This document shows positions 37,146 to 48,494 of a DNA stretch of 64,000 nt, one piece after another. Numbering within the stretch: position 1 is the first letter of the stretch; each line of letters opens with the position of its first letter. A program made the position numbers and the translations under genes. The stretch lies in assembly GCA_002633005.1 (NCBI GenBank), contig NMRA01000326.1:356070-420069 (forward strand), in the 5' to 3' direction. This stretch comes from Phoronis australis (lineage: Eukaryota; Phoronida; Phoronidae). Under the pieces are notes generated by a model that saw only the letters and a program-made list of their open reading frames with translations, had not been told where the DNA came from and ran no database searches.

Positions 37146-37879
37146 GTGACGAACAACCTGGCGATTCAACCACGGGCAAAAGGGAGATTAGTTTCACCGT
37201 GTCGGCGGGGCGTTAAAATATCGCACAAGTAAACTGGCTTTTAAAAATGTACATGTAAAGTATTATTTACTCACCTAAAGCTTTACTTTACGCTTGGCCA
37301 TATAGCAGACTTTGTAAGGATTTTAAAACATTATTTCAAACATTTGACGGTTGTCGAGCTCCATTTTGTTTCAGAAAACTGAATGGAAAGTTGTTAATAT
37401 CTGTCACTACGCCCAAACCGTGTTCGGTATCCCTTTTAGTTTACAAAATCTGAGATAACTTCACAACGTTATGGTCGTGAACCCAGGAATTCACACAGCA
37501 AAAATTTAGACGCGTTGACTGCACAAAATACATTACTCCAGAGCCGTTCGAAAGTGCCATGAATTAACAGTTGAATAGTTGTGCACATGTTGCGTCTTCT
37601 TCACAGGTTTCATATCCCAACCATAAACGTACTGTTTTTACGTTTTGCTTAGCGACTCGTGTTCTTGCCAAAACTTAGTTTTATTTTGTAACATTATCAT
37701 AATTGAAATTAGCTTAAGACCAGTGACGGATTAACCATAGAGCTGACAAGGCATCTCTGCAGAAGTGATCCTCAGAAAAGATGAAGGATCGACGAACTAA
37801 TTTCGCGAGGGCATACAACGCGAGGTGTGTCTGTTTCTCTCACTAGACCTCAAAGGATCAAGATATTTTCTCTGTATGT

Positions 37880-39240
37880 TTTATGAAAAATGCATCATAA
37901 CTAAGAAAGGTGTTAGATTTTATTGTGAATTTATTGACTTTTCAAAAGCTTTCGATCGAGTACCACCTAATTTCCTTTTTGCAAATTAAAGGACCATTCT
38001 AATATGTTATCAGTAGAACCACCAATGCACAATCATGCATTAAAACATGTATTGGTTAAACAGATTTCTTCAGATACACCATTGGTACTCGCCAGGTATG
38101 TACAAGTCCACTTATATGCTTCGTGTGTCAATGAGTTTCTAGAAAAACTCGACTCGGTATCAACTTAGCTGAGCTTGCTACACAGATTAATTCACTGGTG
38201 TATACCAACCACTTAGCTTTGTGTTCCTAACAGTTATTATAACCTGCATCGTATGTTGAATTGTAGGAATTACTGTGACTCGGGAGGGGGGGGGGGGGTA
38301 ATTGTCATCGATTTCTTTCTCATGGGCTATGCCTGCAATGCCTGTGAATTTAAGTAGAACAAAAAATTGTATTTAGAAATGGGGGTCATTTAAGACATTA
38401 ACAAGCAACAAAGAGGGCCTATGTATCACTATAAATATCTTGGTATTGTCATTACACCCAAAATTTTATTGCCGAAATTCACATCAAGCAAATAAAACAG
38501 CGTCGCGTGTTTTGGAATTACAGCGCAGATGTCGCCACACGCCACCATCAATTGGCTTTCATTTAATTAATACAAAGTTGCACCAAACATTACGTATGTT
38601 ACGGGCCACACTTTGAAGTTTCAAACACCGAGAGTTAAGAAAAAAACATAAAATGACTCCTGGATCTTGGTACCTTTTGCTCTAAACCCGCAGTTTTGGG
38701 CGAATGTTCCAGATACCCTCTGTGTACGAGATACTAAGTAAGTTGCATTGAATACCGTTTTAAAATTACGAATTTGCCACAGGAAAGTTATACAAGGGCT
38801 AATGTTGTACAAGCTGTATAAAAATGGGAGATGTGTGTATAATTGGGAAACCTTGGTACACACCTTATTGTCAATGTACGGTTTTTCTGATAATTCGACG
38901 AACCAGAAAGTCGCATACAAAGAGTAATCTGTAAATATTTTCTCACAGCGTTGTAGGTACTGTTTTTGCGAAGATGGGAGTACTTGAACTAGAAAACTAT
39001 TTAGAAATTGGTCGTCTTCCAAGACTGTTTGGACAAACCACAAACTAGCAGCAGAAACTGGCAGTCACTTAAATGTGGAATATACACCCAGTGTGTGTGT
39101 GTATTGTGCTCACGGAATTGTAACGAGGATGAATGAAACTTTTGTTTGTTTATAGCACTTTCTCCAAAACCAGAGCTACGTTTTAAATGGGAGCACGTGG
39201 ATTAACCTTCTTTGATTAAATTATACCAACTGATAAGATT
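37880..39240 (+). pseudogene. Decayed LINE reverse transcriptase (3' part)
   Basis: Plus-strand fragments match reverse transcriptase blocks in order. YCEFIDFSKAFDRVPPN (about 37923-37973) is the block holding the first catalytic Asp. FRYTIGTRQVCTSPLICF (about 38073-38126) follows. YTNHLAL (about 38202) stands where the YADD box should be. HYKYLGIVITPK (about 38430) comes next, and a C-terminal NCNEDE block lies near 39120. The catalytic Asp pair is lost and stops are frequent, so it is dead. Confidence 0.75.
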
Positions 39241-40129
39241 AACGTACCACTTGTGAAATGAGCAGATAATGCCTGCAAAAAAGGAACGCTTTGCATGCTG
39301 ATAACAAGTACGTAAATCACTTATTTGTATGTTGTATATTCGGTTGATGGCCATGTGTACAAATAAATTTAATTTCGAAACGAGTCACAGATTTTTTATT
39401 TACCTAAAGAGATATCAACCATCAAAATGGCGTATCAAACAGACCCACAAGCATTCATTTCTACGGTCTCTACCTCAATATTCTGACGAAAAAAGATTCC
39501 CCTTGCCATATAGACCATAACTGTGCGAAACGGTCACCGCCGAATAAAAAACATTGTTCAAAAACTTCAAAGAGTCGAAAGTAAAAAGGCCTGAAAACTC
39601 GCATACGTGTTTGGCTCATAAATAATACCTTCAAAGAACTGCCAAGTTTAGAAAAAAGGAAACTGTTTTATTCAATAAGTGGGCACATTTAAGTTTTTTA
39701 AATAAGTGTTAACGATCACAGTTGTGGCACATGACCATCCATCTCCCGATAGGGACATACAGCACAATATGTTCTTTCGGGTATTTTGTCGGCTTGGAAA
39801 CATGTGTACCCCAAGCGGTTGGTTTTGGCCTTCTGGTGTCGGTGGTATCTTCTCGTGTGGACCATCGTAAATGGTCGGTAAAAGTGATAGTGACTTGGTT
39901 GTCTTGGGTACCAATTTGCTCGTTGCATAGATATTGCTACAGCATCTATCCTATGTAGTGAGGTCAAGGCAACAAGATGTTCGCAGTCTTATCCAGTGTA
40001 AGACTGCTCGTGTGCGTTTATCTGCTATTAGAACCAAACGCTTTAGGAAACCGTTTAACAGCAATCGAGCATATACTTTCAACTGAGTTGTGAGTAAAGT
40101 TGTGGACTCTTATCTGCATACATGTCGGC

Positions 40130-40420
40130 TTTGACTTGTAAAACTTTGCATTTTACAGTTGTTTGTGGTTACAATTGCCATGTACCCCGAGGGTTCCCTG
40201 TTAGCACAGAAGAAAACTAGACTCTTGACTTGACAAACAGAAAGCTGTGAAGTGCAGATATCAATACTGAAGACTACAGTCGCTGTATTGCCAGTGTCAA
40301 GTGAGGAAGATAAGCTGTAGCAACAAGTCTTAACAGGAGCGTCTAGTCCAAGCACAAGAATAGCACAGGCTTCCGGAGTAAACGTAGGAATGACAGCAAT
40401 ATCAAGCGTGCACAGGCTTG
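40130..40420 (-). other. Minus-strand open segment, possible exon (unrecognised)
   Basis: An uninterrupted minus-strand frame reads IAVIPTFTPEACAILVLG, then DAPVKTCCYSLSSSLDTG and on into VTTNN. It is rich in Cys, Ser and Thr and looks more protein-like than its surroundings. Splice boundaries are weak. I do not recognise it. Confidence 0.2.
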
Positions 40421-41045
40421 CTTACTCCTACGTCTAACTACGAATGCACAAGGCTTTTACGAGCGACGTTTGTTACATAAGAATTCCACTGACCCACTTC
40501 TGGCTATTACAGGGTGAAATTTTATCGCCAGGGGTACACGCGCCATGCGGGGATTTAGTCTTGAATAATAAACGGTTTCTCTGTTGCAGAAAACAAAACA
40601 TGCAGCAAGACACATGGTGGCCAAGGAATTATGTACGGAAAAACATGAACTGGCAGGGTCACTATACAACGTCATATGAATCTGGTGAAGATGTCCGACC
40701 ACATAGCGTTATTACACAATGGCACCACCAGTTCAAGAGCAGTGTGACATCTGCGGTAACGACTCCTGGGCGACCAACTTCTATTGACTCCATGTTTCTC
40801 CCTTATGGCAACACAGATATTGTTACACGAGTTCAGCGCTGTAAATCATCACAGATCCCCCAAAGATGTGTAACTGCTCAGCTAAAACGTTAACCTTCTG
40901 TAATAACCAGGGCCTTTTGTCTAATCTTTCTACTCGAAATTATTTTTGGCATTTTCAATTCTACTTTTGTACGAAGTCCAGATAAGTGTATGTTTTTCTA
41001 TGCTAGAGTATATAATGGATGTTGTAGATAACTGACTAATTCTAC

Positions 41046-41240
41046 TTTGCACTTGATGACCCCAGCATTGTGGCAGTTTTGGATTGGACATTGCTTCCAT
41101 GCATAATTTCTTATTTCAACTGGATTCAACACTGCAATAGCATACTGAATTGCTATGTTCAAAGGGTTGCAGGCAACATCACCACGGCCATGTCTCCCAT
41201 TCTTCAAAGCGACACCAGACATATTTGGACTGAAGATAAC
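41046..41240 (-). other. Minus-strand open segment with good splice acceptor (unrecognised)
   Basis: On the minus strand, TTAGTTATCTTCAG gives an acceptor followed by an open frame PNMSGVALKNGRHGRGD... that ends CHNAGVIKC. A donor-like AAAGTAGAA follows at the end. The Cys-x3-Cys and later Cys spacing loosely recalls extracellular domains, but identification fails. Confidence 0.25.
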
Positions 41241-41589
41241 TAATTCCAAGACAATAGAAAGAACCCAAATACAACATTTATTGGCAACCCACTCTTCACA
41301 GCTTGCCAATGAAGATGCCCCAAGTTCACAGTCATATCCAAGTTTTATCTCGTTTTAGAAGCAAGCATACAGCTAAAATTTACTGGATACCACAGTCTGC
41401 AAACTCCATGTTATCAGAGTGTGGTGGAGCGAAGATTAAAAGCCTTTCTGGTACAATAAATGGAGCGCAACTTTTTTGTAAAATTGCCAAGACACGTCAA
41501 CCTCTTGTCACTGTGTCTTTTTTATACTCCTGTACAATGGGCTAAATGCAGGTCATGAAAATGAAAAACAGTTTTTATGGAAGTAACTG

Positions 41590-42075
41590 TAGACTGTTAA
41601 ATGTAAGTCAAATATTGTATCTTTAAACCACTCCATCAGTGCTCACGTGTCAGTTTTAATAAAAAATGAGTAGCTAACAAGTTAATGAATTTCTGAATGC
41701 ACTAAAGTCACTTTTTAACTCCGACCCAAGTGTCATCAGATTTCCAAAAGCGCAGGAAATTCCCCACTGATATCCTACAATGTCATGACTTAACTGTATG
41801 TGTTAGCTTGTGTGTAGTCGATCTGTCCACATACATTATTTCTGAATATTGGAGTACATGTTCTTAATCTTCATTCTCGTTGTCAGAATATTCCAATAAT
41901 GGAGTTGTTTCATTCACACTCAAGGGTATTCATTCTAAATGTTTCCACTCAGCCAATCTGATGTGTCCAGCAAGATGTGTGCTAACTACGACAACAGGAA
42001 CTAGGTGTGTTATGGGACAGGACTATTGTGGTGAAGTGCAACTACCAGGTACCATGTTTTGGGACGTTTAGGAAA
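41590..42075. repeat. Diverged direct repeat, copy B
   Basis: Partner of 36690-37145, same orientation. The block order matches over about 400 bases. A short plus-strand frame (VVSFT...IHSxCF) is partly conserved between copies, but both are too degraded to call a gene. Confidence 0.65.
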
Positions 42076-42552
42076 CCCAACACATTAAAGGGCAAGTTGC
42101 ATTTTTAAGGACTTCTTGGTTAATTTGCCCCATTTTACTCAAGTATTTCAAAGAGTACTGTAAACCTTTTTAATTATCAATTTTGAAATTGATTAAAATA
42201 ACACTTTCTCTGGAAGTGTGATGGAATTATACAACCCTGATTCTTAGCAGTTTGTTCGTTTGCCTAAAATACTACTGGACATATTCTCAAGTATTGGGAA
42301 AACAAGTATTTCAACATTTTGTATGTACTGTGTACAGATTTACACCGAAGTTTGAAATTAATTATTTTCAGCACTTATTTCCTTTAAAACATTTAAACCC
42401 ATGGTTCGACATAACAGATTCGATAATTGTTAACTAGAAAAGGTAAACACCAAGTTTTATGATTTCCATACATGAATCTGTGCATGTTTTTGTTTTTATA
42501 TGTTCGCAATAGCATATCTAAATATTGGAATACTTATATTAGATGCTACTTA

Positions 42553-42724
42553 AATATAGATTATTACATGGCGAAGTCGCTATCCCCCGTTATCTAGAGC
42601 CCGAGTGGATTTTGGAGAATTGTCGCCCGAGGGGCGTTAGCCCCGAGGGTGATAATTCTACAAAATCCACGAGGGCTCTAGATAAGGGGGATAACGACTG
42701 AGAACATGTAATAATCTATTTATA
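42553..42724. repeat. Long hairpin (foldback) element
   Basis: Arms of about 82 bases pair with few mismatches around a centre near 42641. The left arm includes TATAGATTATTACATG and TATCTAGAGCCC; the right arm mirrors them with GGGCTCTAGATA and CATGTAATAATCTAT. The tip is CCGAGGGGCGTTAGCCCCGAG. Typical of foldback or MITE-type elements. Confidence 0.85.
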
Positions 42725-43261
42725 CCACATACTAAACGAGAAACATTGCAATGAATCGATCTACCTTTCTCGACTCGCCTCGGCTTTGTAACTACTTTCT
42801 ATGTCAGAGGCCCGGGGTCGGAGGTCGTGACCTTTTAAGAAAAGCCGAGCTATTTTTGTCAAATAATACTCAAAACCAATTGGAAATTTAAAAAAAATAG
42901 AAATGAAGTGAGTCTCTAAATTAAGGTTAAGCAAGTATTATAGCTTAAAACACGTTTTTTACACGCTAAGCTTCGACCGGGAAATTATCGTCTGCTAAAG
43001 TAGGTTACCACTGGTAACTGAATATAATTCTCAAGTCAAAGATCCAGACGACACGATACCCGCATTCAAACTGGAGATCGGTGATTTACAAGTAAGAGGA
43101 CATGAGAGAAAAATTTCACTGAATTAAGATATCATTTTTATGGAAATTATGTCTTATTTTTCGGAGCGTAAGAGTACAGTACAATGCGGTTTGTTGAACG
43201 TGCGATTATTGCGCGTGCTCATTTAAGTATTCTCTTTTCACACTTGATGACGTCAGTCGCT

Positions 43262-43335
43262 ACGTGGTGTAGTGGATAACGTCGGCGACCAGCAATTCCA
43301 AGGTCCCGGGTTCGACTCCGTCCTCGGTTTCCCGC
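43262..43335 (+). other. tRNA-like Pol III promoter segment (SINE head candidate)
   Basis: TGGTGTAGTGGATAACG matches an A box and GGTTCGACTCC a perfect B box at tRNA-like spacing. The T-stem does not pair properly, so this is not a functional tRNA gene. It is more likely the head of a tRNA-derived element. Confidence 0.5.
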
Positions 43336-43574
43336 CAAAACGTTATCTCACTAGTGAGATAACTTTATGGGTTATTACACGGTTGTATCTGCCATATTAC
43401 GCTAATATTGTGGTATAAATGTATATACCTCTATCATTTATGAATTGTCTACAACCCAGATATAATGCTTCGAGATTTCTGGGTTTGTCATTATTTCTTT
43501 GTATGTTCTGTGTATTCGTCAATACATATATATCACTTTTAACACCAACCTTTGGCCAGGTATTAAAAGCTAAG

Positions 43575-43800
43575 AATAATTTATGTTATAATAGGTAGGC
43601 ACACTAACTGCACAATGAGCGTTTTGCAGGAGGGCCCCAAGCACACACAAGCTGAGACAACTTTTCTCTGAAACACATTCCCAGTTATCATAGCAGACAG
43701 TAGTCTTTGTAGGGACATAAATGACAAGTGGTTTCTGGATCTGGCCAGACCCTTCTGAAGGACTAGTTTCAGCCACTAAGGTCATCACAGCTCCTGGCGA
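43575..43800 (-). other. Minus-strand open segment, possible exon (unrecognised)
   Basis: A continuous frame includes KPLVIYVPTKTTVCYDNWE and CLSLCVLGALLQNAHCAVSV. It looks protein-like, with an acceptor-like CGCCAG just upstream on the minus strand. The donor is weak. Not recognised. Confidence 0.25.
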
Positions 43801-44245
43801 TTTGTTGTACTGGTAACAAATTTAAAGGATGAGAATGCAATGACACAACTATCCAGAAGATTAAATGGGTGTATGGCTGTAAAGAGTTGATAGCTTTAAA
43901 CACAGAATGTGTTTAACAGTGGCTTTAGGTGGTTTTGGAGAGCTGATATATGGTGGACAGTTGTTCAGTAAATCTTCACACCATGGTCATAAATGATTGA
44001 ATTCGGATACCAACAATATTGGTAACTTTTAAGTATTTCTTTTTCAATTTGTGTACTTGCAATCACGAATTAATGCAAAAATTAAAAATTTTGTGCGACT
44101 TCATCATTGGAGCTCCAGTCTCCACCACTGTAATGTTTGTTCTACACCAGCTGTGAGCTGGAGTGGTCTCTGTGTGTCGTTGTACACCAGCTGTAAACCA
44201 GAGTGGTCTTGAAGAGTTGAACATTGCCTGTATTATGGTAAGTTA

Positions 44246-44494
44246 CCTGTGGATACAATGGGAATTGGACTGATGATATTTCAGGAGGGGATGAAGGGGC
44301 ATGTGTATTGTAGTAAATGGTGGAGCAAGCGATCAGTTTGGGGGCTATGCTATGCTCAGCCCAATTTGAAGAATTGTGCTTCAACCCTACGCATATACGA
44401 AGACTTGATGAAAGTTTCTCCAATATGTAAGTGCATTTGATGGACAAAAAAGTGTTTTGTGTTGTACCATTGCTGGGAATGTAGTTGTCAGGCA
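44246..44494 (-). other. Minus-strand open segment ending at a splice donor (unrecognised)
   Basis: The frame reads PDNYIPSNGTTQNTF, later HNSSNWAEHS, and ends FPLYPQ directly before GTAACT (minus strand). Two N-glycosylation sequons (NGT, NSS) suggest a secreted or membrane protein if real. No clear acceptor. Confidence 0.25.
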
Positions 44495-45522
44495 CATAAT
44501 GAGTATCAGCATGAATGTGATTGTAGTAAAAAAGTTTTTATCAGTCTATTCTTGTTAGAGATTTTGTGGGAATGCATGCTCTACATCAATGCCCATTAGT
44601 AGAAAATGGAATGCGGATGCCTGGCAAATAGTTAGAGGTCACAAGCGCAGCCAGCGCTGAGGCTGGAGTCAGGCACAAGACTGAAATAATCAACATTCAC
44701 AATGGCACAAAGCTTTGTTAACTTTGGAACACAAAAGCGAGAAACCAGCTCGATCAAGTGTCATTCACCAGATATCCAGTTAGCATCACAATTAGATATG
44801 ACCGTTCCTCACTCCGCATTCGAAGAAATGAAATCAATATGGCAGCCATTCGTGAGTGAGCTTTTTACAAATTTACATATAAATATTATTCGACACTACA
44901 GTGGTTAGAAAATTCAAGCCTGATTCAATAAAAAACTAAAATTACGACTCAGAAATGTTCACTCAGAAATCAGGACTGTCCGACTGAATAGGCTCGGACT
45001 AGACTTCTCTCGCCGAAGATGCCCATGTAGTAAGGTCGAGTTTGTATGGCATCAAACATGCGAAGTCTGCTGATTGATATGGCGATGTCCAACTCATTAT
45101 CGGCCTGAGTGTCCTCTTCACTAACATATGACTTAATAATACTCGTCAAGCTCGCTCTCAAAGTTTTTGTAATCAAAATCATTACTACCTGCCACAGAAC
45201 ATACGCTGTCAACTGATCCACATCTTCCACTGATGACATCACGTGGTGGGAAATCAAAAAATCATTTTTTCCTTGATATTAAATATTCCTCAATTATTTC
45301 CCAAAATAAGTGTTTCTTTACTTAATAAATTTTTGTTATAAAATTCTCATACATGGCCTAAAACTCCAAAAAGGGCAAAAATCCATTGTAAATACACCAA
45401 ATACTTATCTCTACCTGGAACTAAAAGTTGGAGCTGACAATTACAAAAAAATAAACTCGGTACCAAAGTATTAGTAAATTTTATTTCTTGTTTTAAGCAG
45501 AATTTGAGAAAACTTACTTCAA

Positions 45523-45785
45523 TTCGCGTCATATCCAACAAGCTAATTTCTGTATGGACTGGAAATGTCAAAAACCAAGCGGCAACACCCTGGACACTAT
45601 AAAAACTTAGCTTGAGTACCAGTGTGGGGTCAGACTTTATAAGTATATTGCTGGGTCTGTGGGTGTTGTGATCAAGATAAAGAACTTGAAAGAGAAGTGA
45701 AGGGACACAAGCCTTGAAACTTGGCAAATTTCGAGTCAAAATGTGTTGTTGACAAGAGAGCTCACAAAGAAGAGAACACGTGTTC
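45523..45785 (-). other. Minus-strand candidate exon with consensus donor (unrecognised)
   Basis: The frame includes PSFKACVPSLLFQVLYLD and YSVQGVAAWFLTFPVHTE and ends TRIE exactly before GTAAGT (minus strand, + strand ACTTAC near 45517-45522). AG-containing acceptor candidates lie just upstream. This is the strongest of the minus-strand segments between 40 and 46 kb, but the protein is unknown to me. Confidence 0.35.
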
Positions 45786-46656
45786 ACTGACCACAGCTTA
45801 CATCAAAGCTCCAGATCCCTTGTAATGGATAGTCATGAACCCACGCCTAACTGCTAAATGTAATCATTTCACTGTTTGTCCCTTTTTACAAATATTGCTT
45901 CACTAATTTTACATTTTGTACTTCTTGAGATCTCTTGGTGACACTGTAGATCTATGCAGATGCCTCTTGATTTTTAGCCAACATGTAAGTTCCCTCTGGA
46001 GACTACATTTGTCGATAAGTATAGAAGATTTTTCAAAGGATCCCTGGCACTCCTGGTTTCTTTGGTGACAATTAATTGTTTTTGTCCTGTGATTAATTGT
46101 GGGTTTCATTATTTTTTATTTTTAGTGCACGTGTTTGAGAAAAATGAGATGGGGCAGACACTAGTCCATTTTTGAAGATTATGCCTCTCTTTTAGACACC
46201 CTAGTTATTTATTTTCAAAAACAGCGACATACCTATTTAGAAAACATAAAATTCTGCTATTTTCCATTTTGCAAATCATTAAATTCGATTGTACTATTTG
46301 AAAGTAATAAATCACACGTAATCATCTGGAAAAAAAACAATCATTTTGTGCTGAGTTATGCTGCAGCTGTGTTTTACCAATACATTGCTACACACCATGT
46401 CTATTATTTCTTAAAACTTGGAAAGATCAGCGCTACCTTCAGAAAGAATGAACAACCACTTGGACATGTTTGCTTCAAAATGATTGCTGATTCTGTTAGA
46501 AATCTCTAAATACCTAAAGATGATATCAGCTTCCATAAATTCCAGGTGTTATTGTGGAAACTTATTGTCTCGACTCTCCTGGAAGAGTAGCTAGTCATGT
46601 GACAACAGACAAAGCAAAATGTGTTCCAAGAACACAATGAGTCATGTTGATAACTA

Positions 46657-48492
46657 CCGTAATCGTTCGGGTTAACGCCCATGCTCAGTTAACCGCCCAT
46701 CCCCGACTTTAAGTGGATTTTCGATTTAACCGCCCACTGCTCGGTTAAGCGCCCCCTGCGATTTTTGAAGATTTCCAGTTAAGCGCCCACCTCTCGGTTA
46801 AGCGCCTATCCCCGACTTTTAAAGAAGGAAGATTTNNNNNNNNNNNNNNNNNNNNNNNNNNNNNNNNNNNNNNNNNNNNNNNNNNNNNNNNNNNNNNNNN
46901 NNNNNNNNNNNNNNNNNNNNNNNNNNNNNNNNNNNNNNNNNNNNNNNNNNNNNNNNNNNNNNNNNNNNNNNNNNNNNNNNNNNNNNNNNNNNNNNNNNNN
47001 NNNNNNNNNNNNNNNNNNNNNNNNNNNNNNNNNNNNNNNNNNNNNNNNNNNNNNNNNNNNNNNNNNNNNNNNNNNNNNNNNNNNNNNNNNNNNNNNNNNN
47101 NNNNNNNNNNNNNNNNNNNNNNNNNNNNNNNNNNNNNNNNNNNNNNNNNNNNNNNNNNNNNNNNNNNNNNNNNNNNNNNNNNNNNNNNNNNNNNNNNNNN
47201 NNNNNNNNNNNNNNNNNNNNNNNNNNNNNNNNNNNNNNNNNNNNNNNNNNNNNNNNNNNNNNNNNNNNNNNNNNNNNNNNNNNNNNNNNNNNNNNNNNNN
47301 NNNNNNNNNNNNNNNNNNNNNNNNNNNNNNNNCTTTGGAGTGCATGTTACCTTGACACCAACATGTGATTGACAGGTGACTCACACGTAGGCCCTACGTG
47401 CGTGCTGAATACCGCCACTATCTTTGGCCATAAAAAACGAGATGCATATTGAAAGAGGCCGTTATATTACTTGACGGCATTTCCAAGTCACGATTGTCAG
47501 CCGACTGAGACATTGCGCGAGAACAGCGGGACCGAACAGTGCCGCAGTGCGATATTACAAGCGATATAAATAGGATAATCTGGACATCTTGCATGAAAAA
47601 TAAATGTTTTTCCACCACGAAGTTTGGTAAGGTGATCGTTTAGAATAAAGAATTGAAACATTGCTGTTTTCTGACATTTTGTAACATATTTATGCAGTGG
47701 CTTGAAATTTTATTCTTGATCGACGACTGGCTCGACCACCCCCGATCCTTGTCTTACTTCTTTGCATAGCATGTTTGGCGCAACCGCAAGAGAGAAATGC
47801 CGGGCTGTCGAGATAAGACAGCTAGCCGCAGAACCATACGCTGAAAATGTCAACGGAGTGTCGACTATAACATCCCAAACACAAAAAAAACAGCAGAGTT
47901 AGGTTTTTCAAACTTTGATTACAACCAATTTTAAAACTGCTCTCTGACTCAGAACTTGACAGCTACATATAGTACGAGACTGTAACCATAAATTTGATGT
48001 CTGACCTCTGCAACACGTGAAGCTTGCACGCGCGCACTTAAGCAAGGTCACATCTTCATTGAAACAGTTTTAATTCTAGTGGAGGCTGCGTGGTGACTGG
48101 TCGTCTGCGCACCGCAGGACGGCACGGGGCTATTACTCAGCAATTTTGTATAAATTTAATAGTGAATGACTAATCTGAGGGCAAGAGAACCTTTGTTGGG
48201 ATCATCCACTGTTATGACGTTTTCACAGTCATTTGGCGACGTGCCGATAAAGCTCTTTGAAAAGGGCTACGCGTTCCGAGTATGATTGTCGTGTCGGGAT
48301 TTTGATTGCCAGGTAAGATTAACCGCCCAGGGCGGTTGTCTGTCGTAATAAGCGCCCATGTTCGGTTAACCGCCCATCCCCTACTTTAGGTGGATTTTCG
48401 ATTTAACCGCCCACTGCTCGGTTAACCGCCCTCGCCCGATTTTTTGGATTCGCCAATTTAACCACCCAGGGCGTTAACCCGAACGATTACGG
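46657..48492. mobile_element. TA-flanked TIR element, interior partly unsequenced
   Basis: The 24-base terminal inverted repeats beginning CCGTAATCGTTCGGG are identical at both ends. TA lies on both sides (46655-46656, 48493-48494). Subterminal zones at each end repeat GGTTAACCGCCCA-type blocks four or more times. The readable interior (47333-48300) has no transposase frame. TA duplications suggest a Tc1/mariner-type or similar mobiliser. Confidence 0.8.
46836..47332. other. Assembly gap (497 N)
   Basis: A run of N inside the TA-flanked element. The long open frame spanning it is meaningless. Confidence 1.
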
Positions 48493-48494
48493 TA

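Noticed and set aside
39672-39967. Overlapping minus-strand frames with a few cysteines, possible PiggyBac-like C-terminus
   Set aside because: Cysteine spacing does not form a convincing zinc-binding pattern and no other transposase block is nearby.
43262-43335. A real tRNA gene
   Set aside because: A and B boxes are good but the T-stem and acceptor stem do not pair, so it is tRNA-like only.
44970-45257. 95-codon minus-strand frame, and an acidic tail-like alternative frame ending in a stop
   Set aside because: Neither frame joins the neighbouring candidate exon in phase, and there is no recognisable domain.
46806-47384. 192-codon frame
   Set aside because: It is almost entirely the run of N.
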